Of a DNA stretch of 64,000 nucleotides, positions 1 to 11,588 are shown piece by piece. The stretch is from Moniliella sp. 'wahieum' (taxonomy: Eukaryota > Basidiomycota > Moniliellomycetes > Moniliellales > Moniliellaceae), in contig RSEE01000059.1 in assembly GCA_003971905.1 (NCBI GenBank), forward strand, positions 62,001-126,000. Reading direction: 5' to 3'. The stretch's first letter is position 1. Each line of letters begins with the position of its first letter. The translations under genes were made by a program, and so were the position numbers. The notes beneath the pieces are model-generated. The model had not been told where the DNA came from, did not search any database, and saw only the letters and a list, made by a program, of their open reading frames with translations.

Positions 1-409
1 CTAGCACAGAAGAAATGAGAAAAAACAAAAGGAGGAAAACATACCCAACGTGTGTGAAGCAGTAGACCCTCGTCCTGAGCTTTTGTCGAGGGCGTACCGA
101 CAATGTGTAATAACGGGCAACCGTTCGGCCATGCTACCTCCCAAAGCATTGCAAGCGCTCAGTTCCCCCACCAAAAGTGGTCGTAATCACCGACGGACGC
201 GGCTGGTCCTCAGCCAGAACGCGAGCCAAACCATCTGCCGAATAGCCTGCATTGAGCTCATTCGTGTTGCCCACCCACTTGAGGCCGCCCTCTCGGAACC
301 TGGTTAGGAGGGCCAAGTTAAAGTCGCCGGGTACCCCCTGGATGTACTCAACACCGAGTTGGTGTAAGCGCTGGATCATGTAACCACTGAGGGTGAGCTC
401 GTCCGTCAT
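1..409 (-). CDS. PDC1: Pyruvate decarboxylase-type TPP enzyme, N-terminal part (partial)
   Basis: Thiamine-diphosphate enzyme of the pyruvate/indolepyruvate decarboxylase family, which converts pyruvate to acetaldehyde and CO2 in the cytosol. The start is the ATG at 409, reading MTDELTLSGYMIQRL, followed by GVPGDFNLALL and TNELNAGYSADGLARV. The glutamate in NELNAGY is the family's catalytic cofactor-binding residue. The frame breaks near 165, where a run of five C on the plus strand (G on the gene strand) makes one base too many. The next frame continues as ELSACNALGGSMAERLPV and then HIVGTPSTKAQ, both expected of the family. A GTATGT donor may end this exon near position 45. The gene leaves the window on the left. 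Pyruvate and indolepyruvate decarboxylase cannot be separated on this fragment. Confidence 0.85.
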
Positions 410-1924
410 GATGGTAGTGGCAAACGTGTCTTCTGGCGAAAGAACTGGGAGGATATACAGGCGCAGTTGTGGAGGGAGACAAGAGGAGAGAGAGCGAAGA
501 CGTTGAGGAGGAAAGGAGGGATGGAAAACATATGCTGTGGGATGGTCAGGGGCTTTTCTTATACCCGTAGAGCACGCACGAGCCATTTGTGGTTGGCCAC
601 ACAAAACAACAACCCATCATCGATCATCGATCATCCCCCCGTTGCGGCATGCTATAGACTGTATATGAGTAGCAGCTTACTACAACCAAAGGGCGGCGAC
701 TGCTACGGTGGTCTAGGGGGCGGTAGTGGGCAGATCATCTCGAAAGGGGGGGGGAAGTACTACAGCACAGCTCGTCCGATCATGGTTGTTAGAGCAGCGG
801 AAATAAGTTGACACACAGGGGTATCGGCACGGGGCTGCAGTCTATTAGAAGAGGCTGTGGAGACAGACCTTGAGCGCTGGACCTTATGGAGTAGACTAGT
901 ATAGGTAGTGTGTGAGCTGTGAGCGTTGTGGGGCCCCACCGACGCCTCATATACGACTTGGAGGGCGCCACGGTCACTAGTCACTAGTCACTGTCGCACC
1001 ACACATGCCGCTGCCGAAACGCCAACACTGCCGGCCGCGGTAGGCAATGACTGTCTTCGCCCGGGAGGCCACACAGTTACGGGTGTGCTGAGCATTGAAT
1101 ATTGACTGTGGCCAGTTGTGAGTACGTGCATGCGGAATCGCAGAGAGGTGGTAGGATGCAGGTGTGGCGAAACGTTAAACGGGCAAGAGTTTGATGGCGC
1201 TATTGGGCGCTTTTTTGCAGGGTGCAAAGTATGTTTAGCATCATAGTGTGGCAATAGTCTTTCCTCTCTCCCCCTTTCCCCTCACTAGCTCACTACTACT
1301 CACTCCCATTTGATTTTGTCTTGCCTGAATCAGGCATGCCCGACAGGGAAACCTATCGGTTGTGTCCAGACCTATTTGTGGTGAAGGGCCAGATAGTGCG
1401 GTAGTCTCCCTGCACGCTCTATCCTTCGTTTCCTTGGCAGCTTCCGAGATGCATCGCACTACAGGGACTTGCCGCTGTCATCTTTCTTGCTTATAGAAAT
1501 GGTGCTGAACTCTCTGTGCGCCACGAACAAACACAGTACCTAATGCTGAACGACATTCGTATCCACCCACTTCTACGTTGCAGCCGCGGCAACCTAGACT
1601 CTTACACGAACTCCCTTGAAGCCTTGACAGACTTCTCAATGCACCCTGGTTCTATCTCCAAAATTCCAAATCAGCCAGCACAGCCGACAACGCAGATGCA
1701 GGTTGCAGAATGGGCGGGATGCCTAACGCATATGTAGTGCAGGGCAGAACCTGTGCCCAGACGGGATCCGTACAGGCTGGCAGCAGGCGCCGCACCGAGC
1801 CGAGCCAAGCCCGCCGGTGCCTTTTGTTGCAACTTCGTGCCAGGAGCATCGTCCAGAGCATGACGCAGAAAGGAGGGGGACGATGATGGAAGAAGAGAGG
1901 AAACCCAGGACAGGGAACGGGAGT
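410..1924. other. Intergenic spacer between PDC and RPS24
   Basis: No convincing gene is visible on either strand. Short open frames here have no recognisable domain or coding-like composition. The spacer carries a tandem ATCGATC motif near 615-635 and a tandem TAGTCAC motif at 971-992, two families that recur in other spacers. The right part probably contains the 3' end of the RPS24 transcript. Confidence 0.6.
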
Positions 1925-2437
1925 TTACTTCTTCTTGTTGTCCGACGCCTTGTTCTTGGCCGTACCAAAGAACTTCTTGGCGCGGTTCTTGCGCTCCTTG
2001 CGCAACTTGCGGCCGGCGCCCTCGACCTTCTCAGCCAAGCCCGAGCGTACAAGGCGGAACTTGGGCTCGAACTTCTTTTGGGCCTCGGCCGAGTCGTAAA
2101 TCAGAGCAAAGCCCGTGGTGCGACCGCCACCAAAGTGGGTGCGCAGGCCAAAGGTAACCACTGCTCGGCGGGGGCCTTGTAGAGCGCACCAAGCTTCTCC
2201 GAGAGCTCTGCACGGCTCACGTTGGGGCGCGCGGGGTGGATGACCTCGAGCACGCACTGCCGCCGCTGCAGAAGAGCGTTGCGCATAAACTTGCGCGTGC
2301 GCAGAGTCACGGGCGAGTTGGGGTCCTGGAAGACGCAGCGGTTAGCACAGTGTTGCCATCGTGGCTCGCATGCGGGCGAGTGGGGACGAGACGCCACAGG
2401 CGTCTGGGGGGGCGCGCATGGGCACCACACGTACCAT
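1925..2437 (-). CDS. RPS24: 40S ribosomal protein S24 (eS24)
   Basis: Component of the small cytosolic ribosomal subunit. The main exon (2325 down to 1925) encodes [55 protein letters not shown] and a lysine-rich C-terminus ending DNKKK, all hallmarks of eS24. Exon 1 is just the ATG at 2437-2435. It is followed at once by a GTACGT donor, and the intron ends in CTTCCAG at 2326, giving [10 protein letters not shown] three-base first exon is also known in yeast RPS24 genes. One base is missing near 2155: after LYKAPAEQ the frame must shift to reach [10 protein letters not shown]. Because eS24 is essential, this is most likely an assembly error. The promoter carries two AACCCTA-type boxes. Confidence 0.93.
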
Positions 2438-2528
2438 GTTGGGCTTGGGGAGGAGTCGTTCGGCAACAAACCACCTGCCTGCTTTGCCGACGCGGGAGAG
2501 ATTCCAGCAGCGCGGCCACGCGCAACGG

Positions 2529-2583
2529 TAGGGTTGCGCCGCAAAATGGCTGCCGCAGCATTTTAATCGTACGAGTAGGGTTA
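2529..2583 (-). promoter_or_regulatory. Two telobox-like AACCCTA motifs upstream of RPS24
   Basis: TAGGGTT at 2529-2535 and TAGGGTTA at 2576-2583 on the plus strand read as AACCCTA toward RPS24, about 95 and 140 bases before its ATG. RPS10 has a similar box. In several fungi Tbf1 binds TTAGGG-like sites in ribosomal-protein promoters, so a Tbf1-type role is inferred. The remainder of the 2438-3188 spacer shows no gene. Confidence 0.45.
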
Positions 2584-3188
2584 AGTGTACGTGACTTGTT
2601 GTAGTCACAGTGATTCATGGTTGTTGAAAGTTAAACGTTAAATTTTAAAATGCGACATGTGACGATGGCTGTGCGGTGATCATCCCCGGAGATCCCCCGT
2701 GCGAATCTTGCTCGGATGCTGTGTGGACGTGTAGACTACTCGGTCTGTGTCCTTGGGCTTTGGCGTGTCCGATCTCGATCGGCGTGTATCCTTCGGGCGA
2801 GCACCAACAAGCCCGCAGCCCCAAGCAGCCTCACCACATTCATCATGTTTCTCCGCAAGGCAAGGATGGGTGGGACGACGGCAAGGTGGGTTTGGAAGAA
2901 GGGGAGAACCTAGCATGGCCAAGGGACGCGGGAGGGATTTCCCTGTCCACTGGGATGCGCAGCCACGACACGCAATCCCAGAGGCACGCACGGGCCCACA
3001 CTGCCGCGTGCATGACAGTGGCAGCGGGCGGGCAGGTGCGATGGCACGTGGCCAAGATGAACGTTCAAGCGCACCTCCAGTTCAATGCGCTGGCGACGCG
3101 CCTTCTCTCCTTCGACCCCCCCCACCACCTCCTCCATCGCCACCACCACCACCACCCCACCACCCACCCCACCACCACCACCACCACC

Positions 3189-6152
3189 ATGGACCGCCGC
3201 TACGCCCCCCCAGCCCCGCCCGCCCCGTCGACCGCCGCCAGACCGCCTCCCCCCAGTACCCCCACCTGCCCCCCTCCGCACCCTCCCCCTGGGCCTCCCA
3301 GCCGCCCCCCGTGCCCCTCCACCCACACGCCCACCCGCACCCGCACGCCCGCCCATCCCCACCCCACGCCCACGCCCACGCCCACGCCCACTCCTCTCCC
3401 ACCCGCTCCCGCTCCCGCTCCCCCCCCCCACCCCACCACACCCCACGCCCATGCCCATCCCCACCCGCACCCGCACCCCCATCCGCACCCCCACGCCCAC
3501 CCGCACCCGCTCCCGCGCTCCCACGCCCACTCCCCCGTCGCCCCGCCGGCCTCCTCGTCGCCCAACGACGTCTACCACCGCCCGCGCCTCGCCCGCCCCG
3601 GCTCGCCCCTCGCCCCCCGCCTTCCGCCAGCCCGCCCATGCTCCAGCCCGTGCCCCTCCACGCCCGCCCCGGCCCGCTCACGCCATGCCCCACCCCCGCC
3701 GCCTGGCTATGGACCGTCGCCCTATGCGCCTGCCCCCTCGCCCCCGCTCGGCATGCGTCCCCCCTCGGGCCCCTCGCCTGTTGTCGGCACCATCGTCCCC
3801 CCGCCCCACCCCCGCGCGTGCTCGTCTCTCCTCCGCCGCCTCGGCTGCCGGCATGGTCCCCCCCCGGCATCAGCCCGCCCCCGACCGCCGATGAGACCCG
3901 TGCCGCTTCGGTGCCCATCCTCGGCACCCTCCACCCTCAATGCGTCCTGCGCCACCGGTGCCCATGCGATCCGAGTACCCACCTGCCTCGGTGCGGCAGC
4001 CTCCTCCTGCACACTCGCAGTCGCATTCGCATTCGCGCTCGCCGTCTTCTGGCACTCCTCTCGGTTCCCTCCGCGTGGGCCACCCGTCCAGCAAGGGCGG
4101 CACTACTCGGGCTCGCGGCCCTCCCACCCTCCTGCTCCTACCAAGCAAACGATGCACTCCTACCCGGCCCCCTGCTGCACCGCAGGCCATGATGCCGCGG
4201 GATTCGGCACCTGTCCCTTCGCGTACGGTGGAAGCCCGCCTCTGTCGCCCTCGACGCCGTTGACATCGAATCAAGCATCCGCGCCCGTGTCCTCTTCTTC
4301 TACAGCAGCTACAACCCGGGCCGATGCAATGCGCATGAGCTCCATCCTGAGTGGATCCGCCCGTCCAATCTCACCCTCCAACAGCAAGGCGCACCCCGCC
4401 ACTGCGCCGGCCCCGGCCTCCAGTCACCCCCTACTGCATTTCCGTCCACCTGCAGGCGTAGCTGGTTCCCAGGCTACCCAGCAGTCTCTCAGGGAACCGA
4501 CCCGACCGTTGAAGATCTCAAGCGGCGGCGGGACTCTCTCCCTCCGTCTCCTTCGGCTGGCCGGTTCCGGAAGGACGACCGCGTGCGCCCACGGCGCCGC
4601 TTCCGCCCACCGAGTTCGCTCCTGCGCCTGGGGCTGGGATGCCTTCTGCTCTTCATGGTCCGCATGGCCCGTCGGGTGCTGAACACGCACCGCCTGTCGC
4701 GATGCCTGCCCACGTGTCGGCTACAGTTTCTGGTGCTGGTGTGGCTGTGAGCGCAGGAAGCGAGCGGGCACGAAGCGCGCGCGTCTCACGCCCTCTCCCT
4801 CACGTCCTGTGTCGCCAACCAACGAAGATGTCGGCGTGACGGAGGCCGCTGCGCCTCTCAATGGGACGGAGGTACCCGAAGAATTTTACGACGATGCGAT
4901 TCAGCCACGGGACTTATCGCTTGGTCCGGCGCGGGTGGACTCGGAACACGTGTGGCTGTACCTGGATCGGTGCGACAAGGTGGAACTGGAACGGCGGCGG
5001 TTGGAAGCCAAGGCAGCCAGGCGGCTGAAACGTCTCTGGGCTGGCGAGCCGCCAAGTGGAGCGTCTACGCCCGACGTGGTAGATGATGAGGAAGTGTGGT
5101 CGGGCATGTTCCAAGTTGGTCTTCGTCGTGGCCGGCCTGCACCGCATTTAGGTTGGTGGCGGTACGATCCTCAAGTGCAGCCTTGTTGCCGGGAGACTGT
5201 TGCGTGCGCATGTTGGTGCGACGCTGGAAGTGCGCATCTCGGGCGACTTGCTCGGCCCCGGTCCCGCTTTGGTGATACGCCCGATACGGAAGAACCAACA
5301 CAAGGATGGCGTCTAGGCTGGAGAGGACGAGAATGCTCGTACGCTGCGAGCTGAAACGGAGTGTAGGGACGAAGCTCCTACGCCGCCTGTGTCGACTGCG
5401 TCGGCGCCAGCGCCCTTGGTCAAGCGAGGCGGGCTCGGCACTGTGCACGCTCGCGCCGCTGGTGCAGCGACAAGTGGGGAACCGATGTGTACACGGACGA
5501 TTCGGATGTGTGTGGGGATGTGCATCCATGCAGGCTGGGTAGAAGTGCCAGGTACAGACGACGAAAAGGTACCTGCGTGGGTTCCGCCTGGCGAGGCGCA
5601 ACGGGAGTGGGTGCGTCTCGGATCCCTGGTGGCGAAGGGGCAGGGACGGAACAAGAAGGTCAAACGGGGGAATGTACGGTACAGCCCAAAGAACCAGAAC
5701 CAAACCAAGACAAAGACAAGATCTTGGTTCGCGTACCTACGCCTACGCCTGTCCTGTCACTCCTGCCTCTCCCGTGCGTCGGACGTGCGACGTGAGCGTG
5801 ATGCTTCGCATCGCGCCCCGGCTGATCGTGTACCGTGGTTGTCCTCGGTCTGGCATCCGGTCTCGCTCGTGGGGCAACACGCACGATGGTGTGTCACTTG
5901 TGATTGAGGGGTGGAATTGAAAGAGGTACGTTACTTTTCTCAGTTGGAGGAGTGTTTTTGTTTTTGTTTCGGCCCTTCCGTGCTCCTCTGTGCCGATGGG
6001 CCATCTGGGCCTTGCTTGGCCTTGAATCAGTTGAAGCTGAAGCTGACCATTGGACCGATTCCGTTTGCGTCTGCGTTTGTGTGTTTGCGTTTGCGTTTTG
6101 CTAGCCTGGTCATGCCTATGGTCCTGGACGCGCTGGCGGAAACGTCGACTAG
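3189..6152 (+). CDS. RXT3: Rxt3-like subunit of the Rpd3L histone deacetylase complex
   Basis: Probable nuclear chromatin protein. The first part (from the ATG in CCACCATGG at 3189 to about 4700) is proline-, histidine- and serine-rich and open in all three frames, so the frame there is uncertain. Next comes a basic stretch (KRAGTKRARL, about 4758-4787) and an acidic/charged segment containing WLYLDRCDKVELERRRLE. The C-terminal part carries the Rxt3 signature, read across several frames: HVGATLEVRISGDLL (about 5210-5255), WGTDVYTDDSDV (about 5478-5515), CIHAGWVEVPG (about 5520-5555) and GIRSRSWGNTHDGVSLVIEG (about 5850-5910). A G-run deletion at about 5909 truncates one frame just before VELKE. 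A GTACGT donor at 5924 and a TAG acceptor at about 6104 then give a short Gly-rich tail ending at 6152. At least four frameshifts occur, most at homopolymers. Family assignment is good; the N-terminal frame and exact end are tentative. Confidence 0.72.
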
Positions 6153-7681
6153 CTGCGCGTGCTGCTCAATTGGGCTCAGTGCCAACCCCAACCCCAACCC
6201 TGCCCCGCTGGTCCCAAGCACTACGAAAACCGGGCCAGGCCTTACGTCCCAGCTGATCCATCTCGCTCGTGCCGGCGCACCCATTCGTCTTGCCGATGTC
6301 GCTGCACCGTGATGTGATGCACGTCAGCAAGTCCCAGACGGCTGAAGCTTCAGCTGAAGCCCAACCAAACGGAGCTAGATGGGTGCATGGGCTAGTTTGG
6401 GCCAGGGGGAAAACGAAAGGCTCTGCCTCTGCCTCTACCTGCCTCTGCCTCTGGTTTGTATCGTTGGTAAGAAAATAAGAACGGGCGTAACAACGTGTAG
6501 AGATTGGATGTGTGTCCCCGCGCGTCTTCGTAGGGATGAGGTCGATGAGGAAGGGGGAAGCCATAGAGAGAATGGCGGGGAAGGGGTGGCTTTTTGGCAG
6601 AGCTGGGACGCACAGGGACACTAGCTCCCGGCCAATTCAATATTCATGCCAGCGCATTTGATCTTGAGAGATCTTAGATCTGAGAAAGGGAAAGAGGGGC
6701 TACAGGGGTTGAACTACGTTGAACGTTGAGGCGGCGACGGGCGGGGCGAGTACTGAGTTTATGTATTTTTTCTGTCCAGCGTCACAGTCACTAGTCCTAT
6801 AGTCACTGTGGAGCATCCATCGCCCACCCGTTCGATTTGCTGGGCTTGGAAGCCGTAGAGTCCCTGGCTGAGCACTCGAGTTGGGCGATCCGTCCGAGGG
6901 GCTCAGCCTGGCCACCTGCGCAGGGGTGGGCCAGTGGGCCAACTCGCTGGAATTGCGGGCCGGAGAGAGACCCAACAACTGTGGCGGGCGACATCACGAT
7001 GCACGTGGATGAGCTTTTTTGGCCGTCGTTCGTTCGCCGTTGAAGGGGGAGGGGGCGCTGTTGGGTGTGTGGGTGGCAGGAGAGGCAACTTTCTTCGACC
7101 GGCCTAGACTCAGGCCTTAGGCCTTAGGCCTTACCTCGCCTGACCGGGGCCGGGGAACCTTACGCTTGAAGAGGTTGATCTGTGCATGTGAGGCAGCGGC
7201 CAGTGGGTTTCGGCTCGCCTCGTCCGGCGGCCACACTGCCTGCCCAGTCCCTAGTCAGCCGACACCCAGGGGCGGCGCACACTTGCCTCCTGCAAGCGCT
7301 CGTCCTGCGGTGGGGCCGCGCAAGCGCAGGCAAGGAGCCAGCCGCCGCCGCCGCCGCCGCCGAGTCTATTTCGCCACAAACCTACGCCCCGTCGAGTCGG
7401 CACGAGCCACCAGGAGGCAGAACGGTTTAATTGGAGGATGTGGCGCTGGGCCGACTGCGCCATGTTGCCTGATCGATGACCGCCCTACGCCTCTCTCTCT
7501 CTTCGTAGCGCCCCTATCTCTGGGTTCCTGGGCCTGCCTCTATCGCCTCCCTCGCCTCAAATTCTTCTGTGGTTCTCATCTCTATTTCTTCTCTGTGCCC
7601 GGTTATCCTCTCCCTCCACCCTTACCTCCACCTCTTATCCCTCCCTTCCCCCGTTCTTCACCAGCCTTTCCGTGGGGTTAT
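6153..7681. other. Intergenic spacer between RXT3 and malic enzyme
   Basis: No gene recognised. The spacer contains a TAGTCAC palindromic tandem (6785-6809), a GTTGAACGTTGA motif near 6713-6728, a triplicated AGGCCTT unit near 7113-7132 and a GCC trinucleotide run at about 7339-7362. The pyrimidine-rich stretch from about 7490 to 7660 is typical of a fungal promoter/leader before the malic enzyme start. Confidence 0.5.
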
Positions 7682-10074
7682 ATGTCCTCGCACACAATGT
7701 TGCTCGCCCGATCGCGCACCCGTTCCACCACAAGTCGTCCCAATCGACGTCCCCGTCCAGCCCGCCGCTGCATCCCACCACCGCACCTACCCGCCTACTA
7801 GGGCCAAGCGGCCCTGTCGAAGCTGCCCCCCGCACGTGTCCAAGCCCGATAGCGGTTCCAGTGTTCCCACGTCCGAAACCGAGACGAAACACTCGCCCCC
7901 GCAATCGATATCATTGTGCCGACAAAGCCTCGACGACGCGGTTGATGGCGCAACTAACAAGGCTTACCGTATGGGCCGTCGCGCCGTGCTCGCCAAGCAC
8001 ACTCAGTGACAGGTGCAGCTCCGATGGAGCGGACGGTGCACCCGAGCAACCCGCCTGGCTCGCCGCCGCTTCCTGTGCTGTACGTGCACAAGCGTGGTGG
8101 GGAAGTGTTGGAGGACCCAGTGAGCAACTATGGTGCGGCACACAGTATGGCGGAGCGGGAGCTATTGGTCTGTCTCCCTTTTGCCTCACAGCGTTCACAC
8201 GCTTTCGACCCAAGTCGATCGTGCCTACAAGCAATTCCAAACCCGGTGTCGTCTGGCCAGATGACGGGCAACGATGCCGATGTGATTTTTGCAGTACACG
8301 TTCCTTCGTTCTCTCAAGGACCAAAACGCCATCTTGTTTTACGCGCTGCTTCAGCGTCATCTCAAGGAAACGTTGCGCGTCATTTACACTCCCTTGTTGG
8401 CGCTGCCATCGTGCACTATTCACATATTTTCCGTCGTCCCGACGGTACGTTCCTCACCTACCCGGCGTACAAGGGCGCCATCGATGCTAAGGGTGGCGAC
8501 CGTCAAGCCGGGCGCAATACCTTCGAGACGCCCCTGACTCACTTCAACCATCTCGGCGAGGATGACATTGATGTGTTGATCTGTACCGACAGCGAAGGCA
8601 TTCTCGGCATCGGGACCAAGGTGCGTCTTGATATATACCTTTTACTTAGTTTTTGCTCTGCCGCGAAAAAACGGGATGTGTGACTGACGGTTGGATCGCT
8701 TTGTATTACCTCCCTCGATATGTCCCTACTATGGTGTGATAGGCGCTGGTGGGATCAACATTTCTATTGGTAAAAACACGATCTACGCCTTGGGGGTGGG
8801 ATTGACCCGCTGCGTACGCTGAGCATTGGGATTGACGTGGGAACTAACAATTCAGCCATGCTAGCCGACCCAATGTACCTCGGCTGGCGCAATCCACGTT
8901 TGCGCGGGGCAGAATACGAATCGTTCATGGACGACTACGTGAGTGTAGCAAGCGAATGTTTCCCGCACGCGTTACTGCACTTTGAGGACTTTGGCACGCA
9001 GAATGCCCATCGTCTGCTGCTCAAGTACCGCCAAGAAGGATGGCTTACGTTTTGGGACGACGAGCAAGGCACCGCGGCCGTGACGCTCTCGGCTGTTCTT
9101 TCGGCGACCAAGGTAACCAAGTCGTCGCTCAAGACCAGCGGTACGTCATCTTTGGTGCCGGCACAGCCGGTATGGGCATTGCTGCCCAAATCCGCGACGC
9201 GATTCAGATCCGTGACAACTTGTCGCAAGAAGAAGCGGTACGTGGTTGACTCCTTTTCACTATTCACTTCTCTCTCTCTTCTCTCCCCGTCTGGTCCGTC
9301 TGTTGATATGTAGGTTCTGACTTGACAATTATTTTCGCCACAGACGAAAAAACTCTGGCTCATTGACCGGTACGGGCTCCTGGTCCACGGCCAGTGGAGA
9401 TGCGGGATGTGCAACTCCCCTTTGCGCGGAGCAAGGAGGACGTGGCAGAGTGGCCCAACGCGCCCAGCATCCCGGGGAAGGCTTCAAGCTGCTAGCCGTC
9501 GTGGAGCAAGTTCATCCAACAGTGCTCATTGGTGTGTCAGGCCAAGGCGGGGCGTTTACAGAGGAAGTGGTGAGGTCCATGGCGGCGCATTGTGAGCGCC
9601 CTGCGATCTTCCCTCTCTCCAACCCTTCGGAGCTTGCCGAGGCACGGCCAGACGATATCAACCAATGGTCCGAGGGCCATGCGCTCATTGCCACTGGGTC
9701 ACCCTTCCCCCCTACCGATCCCCAACTCGACGAGGATGTATACCGTGGCCGAGTCTAATAATGCGCTTGGCTTCCCAGGCCTGGCAGCCGGGTGATTTTG
9801 GCGCGGGCACCGCGCTTGACGGACGAGATGATCGTGCTGGAGTGGATGCGATTGCGTCGCTGAGTCCGGCACTCAAGGACCCCGATGCATCTTTGCTGCC
9901 TGACCTGGTGGACATGCGCAATGTAAGTATGAAGGTGGCTGCAGCCGTTGCTCTGGCCGCACAAAGCAAGGCTTGGCCCAGGCGGAAGACCTGCCTACCA
10001 CATTGGAGGGGTTGGAGCAGTTGGTTCGTCATCGGGCGTGGCAACCGCTGTACAGGGAGTTGCGGGCGGCTTGA
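7682..10074 (+). CDS. NAD(P)-dependent malic enzyme, probably mitochondrial
   Basis: Oxidatively decarboxylates malate to pyruvate. Motifs read in order but in shifting frames: [11 protein letters not shown] (about 8214), [19 protein letters not shown] (8291-8350), [30 protein letters not shown] (about 8560-8615), [29 protein letters not shown], the Rossmann loop [13 protein letters not shown] (about 9150), [28 protein letters not shown] and [15 protein letters not shown] near the end. The stop is TGA at 10072-10074. Introns fit 8621-8742 and 9238-9343. The ATG at 7682 gives an Arg/Ser-rich, presequence-like N-terminus ([19 protein letters not shown]), which suggests mitochondrial import; this start is inferred. 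The gene has many more frameshifts than its neighbours, at least six, including a G-run at about 8795. It is either in an error-rich stretch or decaying. Confidence 0.85.
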
Positions 10075-11588
10075 ACCACATAGCGTTCACGCGCAGGAGA
10101 CTGTCTGATTGTGCATGTTGCCCACGGCCCGGCTCTCGCGCACCAAACGATAACACCCCCCTCTTCATCATTATTACGTTTTCTTCTTGCTCAGCTACGC
10201 CTTTGTCACCCCCACCCCCTATTCTCACCCCGCTCTACCCGATCCCAACCTCTCTGTCATTGGCCTTTGACGGCCTGGCCCACATTCACTTTTGCTCTAT
10301 CTTTTTTTGGCTGTGGCATCCGGCGTTTGAGCTCTGGCAACTTGTGCCGGAAGATGAAAATGTTGTGATTGCTCTCAGCGTCTTTATCTGCTTTCCACGC
10401 GGGCGCCCGTATGTGGGCTCTATACACCTTTCCATTCACTCACCACCGCTCCTCTGATGTTCGCACCCTGCCCCCGGCCCGCCCTCTGATTTCACCCTCT
10501 TTTGCACATCCCTCCTGTCTCTCGCTTTGATCCTCCCGTGCGCTTCGTCCGGCCTGCCACACATTCAAGGTTCCATCGTCGGATGACTAGTGACTATAGT
10601 GACTACGATCGCTCCGGATGTCTTCACGTTCACATTTTGATGCATTCCGTTGAAGCTGATTGAGTCTACGGACAATCCATGTCTTACAAGCTGCTGTCTT
10701 GCAGTGGATTGTGTGGCGTACGCCCCGACAATACGCTTGTTGGTACACTGTAATACAGGCCGATATAGCAGACAATGAGAAAAGATTCAACCTCTATTGA
10801 GGGAGTGACTAGTGAGAGGAGGAGATGGAGGTATAGTTCATTCAGAGGAGTCCTGAGCGGACTGTGGTAGATGTAGGAGGTGAGAGGCGGAGACGATAAT
10901 CGATAATCGATAACAGAAGAGTGGGTACGTGGGCAAGTCATGTGGTCATGTGGTCTGGTCTACTAATACGTGATGACGCTGACAATCTCTCCTCTTTGTC
11001 GGCACCCGTGTCAGATAGATGGCCATAAAATGATGATCGATGATGACGGAAATGGAATACTAAGGTAACAAAATCGAGGCAGGACTCGGAGGACAGAAGG
11101 GCCCAGCCACCAGTCAGCCTCGTCCTGAGGCCCGGCGACGGAAGAGGGTACATATAAAAGAGGAGGTATATCATCGCCCAGCAGAGCTCCACACTGGAGG
11201 GTTAGGTTAAGGCTCGCATATGCCAGGGTGGGAAAAACGAGATATATGTTGGGCAGATTTAGCCTCTCCTGTCCAAAGGTTGTTGGGAGGCTATTGTGGG
11301 CTGTTGGGAGGAACGAGTCGGACCAAAAGAGAGCAAGCAAAGAAGGAACAAAAACAAATGAGCGAAAGGGTAAACCTACAGAAAACAGGCACGCAAGGCG
11401 CGAGGGAAGGAAGACGTGATGGGAGACGGGACGGGAGAGGGGACGGGAGACGGGGGACGGGAACCCGACCGACCCGCCATCAACCACTAATTCAGAAGAC
11501 CGCACTAGGCTCCGACGCGCACCGGCGGCGGAGGAGCAAGAGGGAACGACTTGACCTCGTGATCGTCCGTCCTGACGGGGCCTCGTCC
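10075..11588. other. Spacer between convergent malic enzyme and POM1-like genes
   Basis: No gene is supported. It holds a TAGTCAC-type palindromic repeat at 10583-10605, an ATAATCG tandem at 10894-10911 and a GATGATCGATGATGACG stretch near 11032. An antisense open frame of about 190 residues at 11011-11592 has no recognisable domain and most likely lies in the 3' region of the kinase gene. Confidence 0.5.

Noticed and set aside
2910-3927. Gly-rich minus-strand open frames opposite the RXT3 N-terminus
   Set aside because: Reverse complement of Pro/His coding C-rich DNA; stops are rare there by composition.
9910-9935. GTAAGT at 9923 in the malic enzyme as a splice donor
   Set aside because: The sequence codes through as [17 protein letters not shown], matching the family C-terminus, so it is exonic.
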